64,000 nt of DNA from Devosia aurantiaca (GTDB taxonomy: Bacteria; Pseudomonadota; Alphaproteobacteria; Rhizobiales; Devosiaceae): contig NZ_JAALFG010000004.1 of assembly GCF_011058215.1 (NCBI RefSeq), positions 1 through 64,000 of the forward strand. Reading direction: 5' to 3'. Each line of letters opens with the position of its first letter. Within the stretch, counting starts at the first letter, position 1. A program made the position numbers and the translations under genes. Below, piece by piece: positions 28,179 through 37,170 of this stretch. Under the pieces are notes generated by a model. That model made no database searches. It saw nothing but the letters and a program-made list of their open reading frames with translations, and had not been told where the DNA came from.

Positions 28179-28531
28179 AATCATATCACGCTATCGAAGT
28201 GTTCGCGGCGCTATCGCAACCGACACGCTTGGACACGTTTCGTCTCCTGATGGAGCATGAACCTGAAGGCTTGGCAGCCGGCGAGATCGCGCGCCAACTC
28301 GAAGTGCCGCAGAACACGATGTCGTCGCACCTCGCGATTTTGACACGTGCCGGCCTGATCGAGTCTGAACGCCACAGCAGGTCCATCGTCTACCGCGCCG
28401 TCGTCGAGCGTGTCCGCGAGATCACGAGTTTCCTGGTGCAGGAATGCTGCGGCGGGCGCCCGGAGCTATGCGAGCCGCTCGTCGCCGAATTCACCCCATG
28501 TTGCCCGCCAAAGGTTGCCCGCCATGTCTGA
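28175..28531 (+). CDS. arsR: ArsR family arsenic-responsive repressor
   Basis: A 118-residue ArsR/SmtB protein. [23 protein letters not shown]; wing [13 protein letters not shown]. The C-terminus carries several Cys ([10 protein letters not shown], then TPCCPP), the arrangement used for As(III)/Sb(III) sensing in C-terminal-type ArsR proteins. It should leave its operator on arsenite binding. It is first in the operon, and its stop overlaps the arsC start by eight bases. Confidence 0.9.
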   Translation: MESYHAIEVFAALSQPTRLDTFRLLMEHEPEGLAAGEIARQLEVPQNTMSSHLAILTRAGLIESERHSRSIVYRAVVERVREITSFLVQECCGGRPELCEPLVAEFTPCCPPKVARHV

Positions 28532-29050
28532 CCGCGCCTACAACGTCCTGTTTCTCTGCACCGGTAATTCCGCCCGTTCTATCCTAGGCGAAGCGATCCT
28601 CAATCACGTCGGGCAAGGGCGCTTCAGAGCATATTCCGCGGGGTCGACACCCGGGGAGCGGTGCATCCGATGACGCTGGAAGCATTGGCAAAAGTTGGCA
28701 TCTCAACGGAAGGCCTGCGCTCAAAGGCCTGGGACGAGTTCGCGGTGCCGGGCGCGCCGAAGATAGATTTTATTTTCACGGTCTGTGACAACGCCGCCGG
28801 AGAAGCCTGTCCGGTTTGGCCGGGACAGCCGATGACCGCCCATTGGGGCATCGAGGATCCAGCCGCCGTTGAAGGACCGGAGTTCAAGCAGCGGGCCGCC
28901 TTCGAAGACGCACTGCGCTATCTCCGCAACCGGATCGGCGCCTTCATCAATCTGCCGATCGCCAGCATCGACCGCATGGCGCTCAACTCGAAGCTCGAAG
29001 GCATCGGCGCGATGGACGGGACAACAACCAAGTCGTCCAAGGTCGCCTGA
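28524..29050 (+). CDS. arsC: Arsenate reductase, low-molecular-weight phosphatase (thioredoxin) type, one frameshift
   Basis: [19 protein letters not shown] carries the CX5R phosphatase loop (CTGNSARS). A missing C at about 28653 breaks the frame; repaired, it reads [18 protein letters not shown], then [17 protein letters not shown] with the second and third redox Cys, and IEDPAAVEG. It reduces arsenate to arsenite with thioredoxin or a similar donor. About 175 residues, slightly longer than usual at the C-terminus ([14 protein letters not shown]). Confidence 0.88.
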
Positions 29051-29084
29051 GCGGCGCCGCTCTTTCCAGCAAATCGGATTTCTA

Positions 29085-30164
29085 ATGACCGTCACCGCAG
29101 CGCCAGCGCGCCTGTCCTTCCTCGACCGCTATCTTACGGTGTGGATCTTTGCTGCCATGGCCATCGGCGTAGTCTTGGGCTCAATAATCCCCGGCTTGCC
29201 CGAAGCCTTGAATTCCATGTCGGTCGGCTCGACCAACATCCCGATCGCCATCGGTCTGATCCTTATGATGTACCCGCCTTTGGCGAAGGTGAAGTACGGA
29301 GCCCTGCACGAGGTGTTCGCCGATAAGCGGGTGCTGGCCCTATCCTTGGTCCAGAACTGGATCATCGGCCCGGTGCTGATGTTCCTGCTGGCGGTGATCT
29401 TCCTACGCGACTATCCGGAATACATGACGGGTTTGATCCTGATCGGCCTGGCGCGCTGCATCGCTATGGTGCTGGTCTGGAATAAGCTTGCTGGTGGTTC
29501 GAACCAGTATGTCGCCGGGCTGGTCGCTTTTAACTCGATCTTCCAGATCCTGTTCTTTTCTACCTATGCCTGGCTGTTCTTGACCGCGCTGCCGCCGCTG
29601 TTCGGGCTAGAGGGCAGTGTGATCGACGTCGGCTTCTGGACCATCACGGAAGCGGTGCTGATCTATCTCGGCATTCCGTTTCTCGCCGGCTTCCTGACGC
29701 GCCAATTCCTGATTCGGGGCAAGGGCAACGATTGGTACGAACAGGTTTTTCTGCCCAAGATCAGCCCAATCACACTACTAGCCCTGCTCTTCACCATTGT
29801 GGCGATGTTTAGCCTGAAAGGTGGTGACGTGGTGCGCCTGCCGTTCGATGCACTGCTCATCGCCGTTCCCCTCACCATCTACTTCCTGATCCAGTTCACC
29901 GTGAGCTTCTTCATGGGCAAATGGATCGCCAAGGACTATCCGCGTTCGACAGCAATCGCGTTCACGGCTGCCGGCAACAACTTCGAGTTGGCTATCGCCG
30001 TAGCCATCGCTGCTTTCGGACTGGCGTCGCCTGTTGCCTTCGCCGCGGTCATCGGGCCGCTCGTGGAGGTGCCTGTCCTCGTCGTCCTGGTGCACCTGGC
30101 CCTGTGGCTGGGACGCCAACATTTCCCCGCTTCCGGTCGGATCGTCGGCGACAGACAGGCGTAG
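29085..30164 (+). CDS. acr3: Arsenite efflux permease, Acr3 family
   Basis: 359 residues with about ten membrane helices. The Acr3 marks are [29 protein letters not shown] with the conserved Cys of the transport path, and [17 protein letters not shown]. It extrudes As(III) across the inner membrane in exchange for protons. ATG 29085 is 34 bases after arsC; the longer in-frame upstream region overlaps arsC and is not transporter-like. It is often annotated arsB, but the family is Acr3. Confidence 0.92.
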   Translation: MTVTAAPARLSFLDRYLTVWIFAAMAIGVVLGSIIPGLPEALNSMSVGSTNIPIAIGLILMMYPPLAKVKYGALHEVFADKRVLALSLVQNWIIGPVLMFLLAVIFLRDYPEYMTGLILIGLARCIAMVLVWNKLAGGSNQYVAGLVAFNSIFQILFFSTYAWLFLTALPPLFGLEGSVIDVGFWTITEAVLIYLGIPFLAGFLTRQFLIRGKGNDWYEQVFLPKISPITLLALLFTIVAMFSLKGGDVVRLPFDALLIAVPLTIYFLIQFTVSFFMGKWIAKDYPRSTAIAFTAAGNNFELAIAVAIAAFGLASPVAFAAVIGPLVEVPVLVVLVHLALWLGRQHFPASGRIVGDRQA

Positions 30165-30191
30165 GCCGCCGACTTCACCAAGGACACCGAT

Positions 30192-30614
30192 ATGACCGTC
30201 ACCATCTACCACAACCCCAACTGCGGCACATCTCGCAATACGCTGTCGATGATCCGCCAGTCCGGCGTCGAGCCTACCGTCGTCGAATACCTCCAGGCTC
30301 CGCCAAGCCGCGAGCGCATTGTCGAGCTCGTATCCGCCGCGGGCATTCCGCTTCGTGATGCCATTCGCAAGAAGGACACGCCATTCGATGAACTCGGTCT
30401 TGCCGATCCGGCCAAGAGCGACGACGACCTGCTCGACGCCATCGAGGCGCACCCGATCCTGCTAAATCGTCCCTTCGTGGAGACCCCGGTGGGCACGCGT
30501 CTGTGCCGTCCGTCCGAAGTCGTGCTCGACATCCTGGAGAATCCCAACATCGGCCCGTTCACCAAGGAAGACGGCGAGATCATCATCGACGCCGAAGGGA
30601 AGCGGCGTGTCTGA
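30192..30614 (+). CDS. arsC: Arsenate reductase, glutaredoxin-dependent (thioredoxin-fold) type
   Basis: 140 residues of the E. coli plasmid R773 ArsC fold. [14 protein letters not shown] holds the catalytic Cys and following Arg; [19 protein letters not shown] holds the two further Arg residues that bind arsenate. It reduces arsenate with glutathione and glutaredoxin. It is unrelated to the phosphatase-type ArsC encoded two genes upstream, so the operon has two independent reductases. Its last eight bases overlap arsH. Confidence 0.92.
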   Translation: MTVTIYHNPNCGTSRNTLSMIRQSGVEPTVVEYLQAPPSRERIVELVSAAGIPLRDAIRKKDTPFDELGLADPAKSDDDLLDAIEAHPILLNRPFVETPVGTRLCRPSEVVLDILENPNIGPFTKEDGEIIIDAEGKRRV

Positions 30615-31314
30615 TCTACCCAACATTATCAATGCTGCCTTTCAAGTTCCGAATCTCGGCCAACTGGTCGCTCCGGCCCTGGACCACAAGCCGCGCATCC
30701 TCATGCTGTACGGATCGCTCCGGCAGCGCTCGTACAGCCGCTTCCTCACCTTCGAGGCGCAACGGCTCCTTGAGGCATTCGGCGCCGAGGTCCGCATCTT
30801 CCATGCCAATGGGCTGCCGTTGCCCAACGACGCCCCCGACACTCACCCCAAGGTGCAGGAGCTGCGAGAGGCCATGTTGTGGTCGGAAGGCCAGGTGTGG
30901 ACCTCGCCGGAGCGGCACGGCGCCATGTCGGCAGTAATGAAAACCCAGATCGACTGGATACCTCTCCCGGGCGGTGCCATCCGACCTACGCAGGGTCGGA
31001 CCCTGGCGGTCATGCAGGTGTCGGGCGGATCGCAATCGTTCAACGCCGTCAACCAGATGCGCATCCTCGGGCGTTGGATGCGGATGCTGACCATCCCGAA
31101 CCAGTCCTCGGTGGCCAAGGCCTTCCAGGAGTTTGACGACAACGGCCGCATGAAGCCGTCATCCTATTACGATAGGGTCGTAGACGTCATGGAGGAACTG
31201 GTGAAGTTCACGCTGATCAACCGCGGCGTTTCCGGCTACCTGACCTCCCGCTACAGCGAGCGTAAGGAAGTGGTTGCCAAACTCGAAGAGCGAGTCAGCC
31301 TCAAGTCAATCTAG
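30607..31314 (+). CDS. arsH: ArsH NADPH-dependent FMN reductase
   Basis: 235 residues, flavodoxin-like. [20 protein letters not shown] is the FMN phosphate loop of ArsH, and [20 protein letters not shown] and [20 protein letters not shown] are family signatures. ArsH oxidises trivalent methylated arsenicals or reduces quinones/metal ions, giving extra resistance to organoarsenicals. GTG start inside the end of arsC. Last gene of the operon. Confidence 0.92.
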   Translation: MSDLPNIINAAFQVPNLGQLVAPALDHKPRILMLYGSLRQRSYSRFLTFEAQRLLEAFGAEVRIFHANGLPLPNDAPDTHPKVQELREAMLWSEGQVWTSPERHGAMSAVMKTQIDWIPLPGGAIRPTQGRTLAVMQVSGGSQSFNAVNQMRILGRWMRMLTIPNQSSVAKAFQEFDDNGRMKPSSYYDRVVDVMEELVKFTLINRGVSGYLTSRYSERKEVVAKLEERVSLKSI

Positions 31315-31778
31315 ATGGTGTAATTACGCTGGCATTCGTCAGTACGAGACGGCTGCTTTCGTGGTGATGAAGCCCAAAGCCGCCCGGCTGAAAACCACCC
31401 CTGAGGTGCCGGTCTGCTCTCGACCCCATTTCGGTCGTAGCGGAAGCTGCGGGCCAATTTCGAAAGCGGACCCCCAATTATTGAACATCTATGCAACATC
31501 TTTGGCCTGTCCGCTCGATAGAGAACACCAGACCTCGCTCAAGTGGGCACGATGAAGACTTCGTACCCGATGAGAACTCGTCACCGTGCTGATCGAAAAC
31601 CCAGCTTGCCGGTTGCCCTGTTCATCTTCGCCGCGCCTGTAGGCCACTTAATTGTTACTGTTAGGAGGTCGATCTCATGGTTCGTCCCAGCATTTGGTGA
31701 CGATCGGCAATAGCCTGCAGAAGGACTGATGCAACGCTGGCGAGCGGCAACGGTTGGTCTATATCCAAGGAGGCCAAC
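31315..31778. other. Intergenic region after the ars operon
   Basis: 464 bases without a convincing gene. It holds the right copy of the flanking repeat (31420-31436) and AT-rich sequence near 31475-31500. Short frames here lack ribosome sites. It marks the change from the arsenic operon to a block of small orphan genes. Confidence 0.5.
31420..31436 (+). repeat. Right 17-bp direct repeat flanking the ars operon
   Basis: TCGACCCCATTTCGGTC, 16 of 17 identical to 28057-28073 and in the same orientation. Together they bracket 3.4 kb containing arsR to arsH. Confidence 0.45.
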
Positions 31779-31918
31779 ATGACTGATGACAAAAAAACGA
31801 AAATCCGGAAGCCAGCCCAGACCTGAAGGACGTCGAGCCAGGAAGCGATGCCGACGCAACGCCGGTGTCGGAGGTGGGTGAGACACCTCCTGATCCGAAC
31901 AAGAAGAAGCCAGACTAG
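31779..31918 (+). CDS. Small acidic, disordered protein, one frameshift
   Basis: ATG 31779 follows a strong AAGGAGG. After MTDDKK a run of seven A has probably lost a base; repaired, it reads ENPEASPDLKDVEPGSDADA and ends PPDPNKKKPD, about 46 residues. The composition is disordered and acidic with a basic tail. No family recognised. The excellent ribosome site and clean reading after repair support it. Confidence 0.4.
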
Positions 31919-32186
31919 CTGCCGCGTTTAGTCGCCGGTTAGCCGTTTGAGCTTCCATCCGTCAGGCAGCAGCCCCTGTAGGCAATCGATGAGAACGTTT
32001 CGATTTAGTCGGTTCGACGTGGCGGCGATAACTTTGCTCAAGCGAAAGCCGCTACGATCGGATCATAGCGGCTTCCGCCACAGTCGCTGCGAGGGACATC
32101 CAGGACTGTGTAGTTTGAAGTTATTGTTCTAGATCAATATATACCAGCAGTTTTAGCGGGCTTGGCCTGGATCCGTAAGAGTGGCT
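31919..32186. other. Intergenic region with a possible FNR/FixK box
   Basis: 268 bases without a gene. TTGTTCTAGATCAA at 32124-32137 matches the FNR/FixK consensus TTGAT-N4-ATCAA at nine of ten positions. No transcription unit obviously starts just downstream, although a Crp/Fnr-type gene lies 500 bases to the right. Confidence 0.35.
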
Positions 32187-32462
32187 TCAGGTCGGTACGT
32201 TGAGATCATGGCTCAAACTTGTGCTGATTTTCTGGAGAAGTGCCAAGGACTTCCTGATGGTCCCGTCGGAATCACCAACATCGGCAATGGCATCTTTTTC
32301 AACCGAAATCACTGTCTCAACAACCTCCACGGCTTCAGCCACAGAGATGATCGACTTAGCGATAAGACTATGAAGCAAGCTCTCAGTCATCAAGAGGGCA
32401 GCCCGCCCATGCGCATCAGCCATGGATGGTCGGTTATCGTTACTTGTTGGCAACTCGCTCAT
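32187..32462 (-). CDS. Small conserved-type hypothetical protein
   Basis: 91 residues starting MSELPTSNDNRPSMADAHGR after CAGGAG on this strand. It is helical (HSLIAKSIISVAEAVEVVET) and similar in style to small proteins often seen next to regulators in Hyphomicrobiales, though I cannot name a family. An overlapping plus-strand frame (32181-32516) is less protein-like and was rejected. Confidence 0.5.
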   Translation of the reverse strand: MSELPTSNDNRPSMADAHGRAALLMTESLLHSLIAKSIISVAEAVEVVETVISVEKDAIADVGDSDGTIRKSLALLQKISTSLSHDLNVPT

Positions 32463-32636
32463 TGTCACGCTCCTGGACCAGGCGAGGGTGCAATGCCCCC
32501 AGCCGCCGGAGCCTAAACTTGGGCCGACGATGTCGCGACCGTAGCTTAGACAAGGTGACAAAGATATTACCCATATCAACTTCAGACAATAACTTTGAAC
32601 AATATTATTGTTTCCGATGATGTGAAATGGTGCAGC

Positions 32637-33362
32637 ATGGGCAATCGCTTCATCGACAAACTGCACGGCTTCAGTCCGCTTTCTCCCGATGAAGTAAAGG
32701 TGCTAGCCAAGGCCACAGCTAACCCGCGCAAATTTGCAAGACGGATCGACCTCATCCGGGAAGGCGATCGGCCTGGGCCAGTGTTTGTCGTATTGGAAGG
32801 CTGGGCATGTCGGTACAAGATCTTACCGAATGGCACTCGCCAGGTTTTGGCCTATCTGATGCCAGGCGACAGTTGCGACCTCCACATCGGTCTCCTTGCG
32901 GAGATGGACCACAGTATTCAGGCCATCACGCCAGCTCTGGTCGCCACCGTCGACCGTGTTGAAATGGACATCATCCTTGACAGCAACAGAGGCATCGCTA
33001 AAGCGATGTACCTGTCTCAGCTAATCGATGAGGGCACGATGCGCGCCTGGATCACTAGCATGGGCCGACGCAGCAGCCTTGAGCGAGTGTCGCATCTGAT
33101 GTGCGAGCTCTACATGCGAGCTCGAAACATCGGTCTTATAGACGCTTTGGACAGGTTGGCCCTCCCGCTTTCGCAAGCCTTGTTGGCTGACTCGCTGGGC
33201 ATGACCACGGTGCACCTCAATCGGGTTCTAAAGGTGTTGCGCGAAAGTGGAGCGATGACAATCGAAAGAGGTGTTCTTCATATCGAGGATCCGGAAAAGC
33301 TTATTCGGATGGCTGGGTTCGACGAGAATTACCTGCACAGGCGGCTGCGGCAGGTCGCCTAG
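32637..33362 (+). CDS. Crp/Fnr family transcriptional regulator
   Basis: 241 residues. Cyclic-nucleotide-binding-like beta barrel (GPVFVVLEGWACRYKILPNG, MPGDSCDLHIGLLAEMD), dimer helix, then a winged helix with recognition region QALLADSLGMTTVHLNRVLKVLR. It lacks the N-terminal Cys set of FNR, so it is not an obvious oxygen sensor. ATG 32637 (MGNRFIDKL) preferred over TTG 32595. A 7-bp dyad ACAATAA...TTATTGT (32586-32611) upstream could be its own operator. Confidence 0.82.
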   Translation: MGNRFIDKLHGFSPLSPDEVKVLAKATANPRKFARRIDLIREGDRPGPVFVVLEGWACRYKILPNGTRQVLAYLMPGDSCDLHIGLLAEMDHSIQAITPALVATVDRVEMDIILDSNRGIAKAMYLSQLIDEGTMRAWITSMGRRSSLERVSHLMCELYMRARNIGLIDALDRLALPLSQALLADSLGMTTVHLNRVLKVLRESGAMTIERGVLHIEDPEKLIRMAGFDENYLHRRLRQVA

Positions 33363-33387
33363 TACGGCGGCTGCTAGGTTAAAACAC

Positions 33388-33786
33388 CTATGCTGATCTT
33401 TTACTGAGCATTGACGCCGGTAACTCTTCATCCTCAGGAAGCCACGTATCGGGCAATCTGAACCCAAGCTCCTCAGCTACGAGGTTCCGCACCTCATCGT
33501 CAGCGAAGCCCCAAATTATCGCCGGATACCAGAAGTAATTGGCCTGAGTTGCTCGGGCGGTATTTTCGAAATGAATGCGGAAATCGTCCAAGGTCGCTGG
33601 GTGATCGACGATGACATGTCTGACGGCTTCGCGCACGGCGATTTCCATGTCGCCGTTTGCTGGAATCTCGGAAGTATCGGGACATCGGCCATGCACAACG
33701 CTCCAAGAGAAGAAGAACATAGCAAACCTGGTAGCTTCTATTTGTAGCGTGGCGCGCTGGCGCAATTCTTCATCTGTGAGACGCAT
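33388..33786 (-). CDS. Hypothetical protein
   Basis: 132 residues from MRLTDEELRQRATLQIEATR, helical and rich in aromatics (FAMFFFSWSVVHGRC, ATQANYFWYPAIIWGFADDE). No domain recognised. It is convergent with the Crp/Fnr gene and ends 25 bases from it. Confidence 0.45.
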   Translation of the reverse strand: MRLTDEELRQRATLQIEATRFAMFFFSWSVVHGRCPDTSEIPANGDMEIAVREAVRHVIVDHPATLDDFRIHFENTARATQANYFWYPAIIWGFADDEVRNLVAEELGFRLPDTWLPEDEELPASMLSKRSA

Positions 33787-34124
33787 GGATCTGTTCTCCG
33801 CTGGGCAACAGGATGCACATCTCACCACCGAAAACATTGATCTATGTTTCTGTTGGCGAAAAATCATATTTCTCAGAGCTGATCGTACCTATTCTCGAAT
33901 ATCCAAATAGGACAGATGTCCGTTTGGATCGGGATCGATCTATGACCAGATTGTCTGCTTTCCACCCCTGGCTGCTAGCCTTGGGCCTATGTGGCCTCAG
34001 GCTGGAAAGTAGAGGCCACTCGGTGGCCGCCCTGACCCAATGTCCGGCAACAGTTAGGAGAAGCTTACGAGGTGTGATAAAGGGGTCTTTAGGAGAGCTG
34101 CGTTTGACGCGCTGCCAGATCATC

Positions 34125-34370
34125 ATGGAAATTGTCATAACCTACCTCGCACCAAAAACGGGCGGGCATTCCGGCTCGGCGGGTAAGCAGTCCGAGATGC
34201 ACTTTGAAAGCTTTGGCGACATGCGGAAATGGGTTCTGGCGAACATTCCAGAAGAGCAGCGAGTGGGAATAAAAGTTTGGGTTGACGATCTCAGGATCAG
34301 CGGCACAAAGCGGGACAAGCTTTTCAACCCCGTTCAGTATCGTTGGGTAAACCCGGAACGCTTCTTCTAG
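34125..34370 (+). CDS. Hypothetical small protein
   Basis: 81 residues beginning MEIVITYLAPKTGGHSGSAG. It contains a basic C-terminal stretch (SGTKRDKLFNPVQYRWVNPE) and no recognised domain. It sits alone among orphan genes; a long antisense frame covers it, but the plus strand looks more protein-like. Confidence 0.35.
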   Translation: MEIVITYLAPKTGGHSGSAGKQSEMHFESFGDMRKWVLANIPEEQRVGIKVWVDDLRISGTKRDKLFNPVQYRWVNPERFF

Positions 34371-34423
34371 GCCGCAGCACTCGGTTCCCGCTGCCAAACA
34401 AGAAATCATAAGGCCCACCTAAG

Positions 34424-34576
34424 ATGTACCGCCCGCATGCTAAATTAGTGCGGCGCCGGGTCTTGGCCTTGCTGCTGCTGCTTGTCTTACTCGGAGTCGT
34501 CATTCTTACTCCTAAGAGTGATTGGGCTAGCGGTCCTCAAAGTTTGGTCGAAGAAGTCACGTTAAGTCGTCCTTGA
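34424..34576 (+). CDS. Small single-pass membrane protein
   Basis: A 50-residue frame: basic N-terminus (MYRPHAKLVRRR) followed by one hydrophobic helix (VLALLLLLVLLGVVIL). The positive-inside pattern is sensible for a small inner-membrane peptide. No clear ribosome site. Its 3' end overlaps a minus-strand gene by 40 bases. Confidence 0.3.
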   Translation: MYRPHAKLVRRRVLALLLLLVLLGVVILTPKSDWASGPQSLVEEVTLSRP

Positions 34577-34733
34577 AGCTCTTTCTTCAACTGACGGATA
34601 AGGGCAGGTCCATCGATCTGTTCGATGGCATACCCTTCGGCCAACAAGACTTTTTGACGTCCGTGATGGTTCTGCACGACCCGTGTCGCGCCAGTTCGAA
34701 GGCTCGCTCCAAGGGTGTTTTACCCGGCTTCAC
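34537..34733 (-). CDS. Small helical protein, one frameshift
   Basis: GTG 34733 begins VKPGKTPLERAFELARHGSC. Restoring one T near 34654 lets it continue LLAEGYAIEQIDGPALIRQL and KKELQGRLNV to a stop at 34537, about 65 residues. This resembles a small family frequent in Hyphomicrobiales genomes (ERAFELA...EGY...I.G.L...L), recalled from memory and of unknown function. Confidence 0.42.
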
Positions 34734-34736
34734 TAT

Positions 34737-34979
34737 TTAAGCTTTCGTCGCGTTTGGGCCCAAGCAGGCTTTGCAGTCGCCCTTGTCTTGGTACGGCAGA
34801 CTGGCAATGAAGGCTCTCGCCTCTGCCAGTGAAGCGTAACTCGACCAGAGCACCTGACCTCCTGGAAATGCTGGTCTTCGCATCATGCCAATTCCAGAAT
34901 TGCAAAAAATTCCGTCGTGTTTGTGAAAGCGAGCGCGCTTGGTATATCGAGACGAGTGTACCCAATAAGGCATAGGCAT
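34737..34979 (-). CDS. Small Cys-containing hypothetical protein
   Basis: 80 residues from MPMPYWVHSSRY. It has an isolated Cys in GIFCNSGIG and a CxxC-like pair in KGDCKACLG after EARAFIASLPYQ, which could bind metal. It lies immediately upstream of the small helical gene on the same strand. Confidence 0.42.
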   Translation of the reverse strand: MPMPYWVHSSRYTKRARFHKHDGIFCNSGIGMMRRPAFPGGQVLWSSYASLAEARAFIASLPYQDKGDCKACLGPNATKA

Positions 34980-35151
34980 GGTCGCGCTTAACATCGCTCG
35001 AGCTCCAAAAACGGACGAGTTCAATGACGGCTGAACGAAAGAGCGAAAGTTACGACGAGCTATTGCAACAGAGTTGCCGGTCCCAACAAAACTGGAAAAC
35101 CTCGGTCGTATGAAGAGCGACATACGCCTGAGTAGCAATTCTACAAGTTAG

Positions 35152-35388
35152 TCAGAGCTGGCTGTATAGTGCGGTCACTCGTTTTCGCCCGACGGCATCC
35201 ACGCCCGTAACTCGAGCCCGGAGCCGACGTACGTTGCCGATCTCGTGCAGGTCCTCGCTCAGTGCCTTCATGGCTGCTGCCTTTGGGCTATGCGCAAAGA
35301 CCATGCAGACATCGGACTGCTGTGAACGCCCTTCCGGGTCGGTGTTGAAGGACTCGACTTGAAATTCCTGTAGTGGCGCGTCGGTCAT
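35152..35388 (-). CDS. Hypothetical small protein
   Basis: 78 residues from MTDAPLQEFQVESFNTDPEG. Mixed helix and strand; the centre reads FAHSPKAAAMKALSEDLHEI and the C-terminus is basic. No family recognised. The longer upstream in-frame extension is not credible. Confidence 0.42.
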   Translation of the reverse strand: MTDAPLQEFQVESFNTDPEGRSQQSDVCMVFAHSPKAAAMKALSEDLHEIGNVRRLRARVTGVDAVGRKRVTALYSQL

Positions 35389-35680
35389 CAGGGCTCCAGG
35401 CGAGCATGCTATCACTTGTAGCGATGATCGTCTGCAGCCTTTGTCGATTAGAACAAGTGTTGGCACTCGCGCACCTACCACTGCCGGCAGTTTTAAAGAG
35501 GAAGCCTCAGCTTTTCACCGGCTAGAGCCTCCTCTTTCGTTGGGCGCTGAGGTGACATTTTTGACTAGGACACCATCGCTCGAACCAGCACCACCCATGC
35601 GGCAAACTGATTTGACTGATTAATATCAGTGCAGGTCCATCTGCGTTTGCGCTTAGCCACAAAGAGGCGTTAGTGGCGAA

Positions 35681-35869
35681 GTGGATATCATGTACCTCGG
35701 CTTTGCCCTGCAGATCGCGATTTACGCTCTGCTAGGGTATGCAGTCTACCGCGTAGGCCGACATTATCGACCCGACCTATTCTTCGATGCATATCTCATC
35801 GTCGGCCTCTTCTTCGTCGCCGGAATCCTCGTAACGATGACGACTTTGACGCCATGGGATATTCATTGA
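35681..35869 (+). CDS. Small membrane protein, two helices
   Basis: 62 residues with two hydrophobic helices (FALQIAIYALLGYAVY and LIVGLFFVAGILVTM) joined by a basic turn RVGRHYRPD. Starts at GTG or ATG four codons later. No family recognised. Confidence 0.38.
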   Translation: MDIMYLGFALQIAIYALLGYAVYRVGRHYRPDLFFDAYLIVGLFFVAGILVTMTTLTPWDIH

Positions 35870-35998
35870 CCCTAAGAGGGCATTAGCAATGATGGTCACA
35901 TGCTGTTCCATGTGACCCTAATGATTATTGCATGACAAGGTCTGACACCTTTTCGGGTTCGGCTCATTGGCGTTCTTTATGATCGAAACGCTACGATG

Positions 35999-36232
35999 AT
36001 GCCTCGCTACTTCTTCCACCTAAACGACGGCAGTAACAATCGAGACACGGTTGGAGTGGTGCTAGCTGATGACGGCAAAGCAAAATCCGAAGGTATTTCG
36101 GCTTTCATAGCGATAGCCGGGGATATGGGTGCCAATCTCTTCGACAACTCTTCCTGGCAAATGCGCGTAGAACAGGAGGGAGGACGGCACGTTTGCACGC
36201 TCACTCTGTCCGGAAACATCGTTTCTGGCTAA
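35999..36232 (+). CDS. DUF6894 family protein
   Basis: 77 residues. MPRYFFHLNDGSNNRDTVGV and the Asp-Gly pair followed by an alanine-rich helix are the DUF6894 pattern (MPRYFFH..DG...D..G). Widespread and often multicopy in Hyphomicrobiales; function unknown. An ATG one codon earlier is possible. Confidence 0.7.
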   Translation: MPRYFFHLNDGSNNRDTVGVVLADDGKAKSEGISAFIAIAGDMGANLFDNSSWQMRVEQEGGRHVCTLTLSGNIVSG

Positions 36233-36297
36233 GGCTATGTGAACCAGCCAGAGTTGCGCGCCGTATACCTTTGCCGAGCGCTACCGCTTGGTAGTTA

Positions 36298-36528
36298 ATG
36301 CTTAGGCGGTTTGTCGTGACTGATTTGCTGCCACACTATGAGCGCGCTGCTAAACTCCTGCTTGAAGCGAGACAGTGCAAAGAGCAAATTCTGTCTAACG
36401 AAATCGGCACCCTCGCAAAACTGGCGAGCATATTGAACGCGGCAAGCGCCGCTACCTTCGAAGAGCCAATAGCCGTGACACAGATTTATGAGCCCGTTTG
36501 GCTTGGTTCTAGGTGTATTGTCCGCTGA
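36298..36528 (+). CDS. Hypothetical small helical protein
   Basis: 76 residues (MLRRFVVTDLLPHYERAAKL, LLEARQCKEQILSNEIGTLA). Helical and without a known domain. Position 65 bases after DUF6894 gives no operon clue. Confidence 0.33.
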   Translation: MLRRFVVTDLLPHYERAAKLLLEARQCKEQILSNEIGTLAKLASILNAASAATFEEPIAVTQIYEPVWLGSRCIVR

Positions 36529-36569
36529 CGAAGGCGCTTAGGCAGCTTTCCAATGTTAACAATGCATCG

Positions 36570-36917
36570 CTAATTCAGCAGCCACTCTGTGACAGCTTTG
36601 GTGTCAGCAGGTTTAGACAGGATTTCGATCCCTTCGAATTGTGAAGGAATGTGCATAGGGCGCACGGCGGAAACGAACGCGAAGCGACACCCAATTTCCG
36701 TAAGTCGTGTTGCTACCGGATAAACGAGCCCATCGGTGATGTTGATGTCCAGCAAGGCTGCGTCCGGCGGTTCGAAGGCATCAATAAGCAGCAGTGCTGA
36801 TGCTGCGCTTTTGGCTGGCCCCAAAACCGTGCCGCCGGCGTCCTCAACGATGCAAACCATATGTGCGGCTATCAACGCATTATCTTCGACAATGAGGACG
36901 CTAAAACTCTCGGTCAT
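36570..36917 (-). CDS. Single-domain response regulator (CheY-like receiver)
   Basis: 115 residues. VLIVEDNALIAAHM gives the acidic pair, AALLDINI the phospho-acceptor Asp, FVSA the Ser/Thr switch position and SKPAD the conserved Lys. There is no output domain, so it passes phosphate or binds a partner. ATG 36917 is preceded by AGGAGGT. No histidine kinase gene is near. Confidence 0.85.
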   Translation of the reverse strand: MTESFSVLIVEDNALIAAHMVCIVEDAGGTVLGPAKSAASALLLIDAFEPPDAALLDINITDGLVYPVATRLTEIGCRFAFVSAVRPMHIPSQFEGIEILSKPADTKAVTEWLLN

Positions 36918-37021
36918 GCGACCTCCTAATGTAGGAGGCGAACACGACACCACGCTTAACGATGCATCACATGTGCAGTGAGCGCTTAAAAGCCGCAAGT
37001 ATCGACGGCAAGGCGGCGTAG

Positions 37022-37047
37022 AAAAAAGCCCAGCGCTTTGGCTGGGC
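37022..37047 (-). terminator. Rho-independent terminator, minus strand
   Basis: On the minus strand GCCCAGC-CAAAGC-GCTGGGC is followed by TTTTTT. The 7-bp stem is perfect. It would stop minus-strand transcripts coming from the right, such as from the membrane-protein gene at 37674-37961. Confidence 0.6.
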
Positions 37048-37170
37048 AGTTTCTTCTCGCTCTCGTGAACCTGCGCAACGGCGGTTTCGTTCCGCCCAAA
37101 CCAATTTACATAATTTGAAACCACTCGCCTCGCGGTTGCTTAGTAGCGCAGCATCCTTTGAGGAACTGCA

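Noticed and set aside
32181..32516. Plus-strand frame of 111 residues
   Set aside because: The minus-strand gene 32187-32462 has a better ribosome site and composition.
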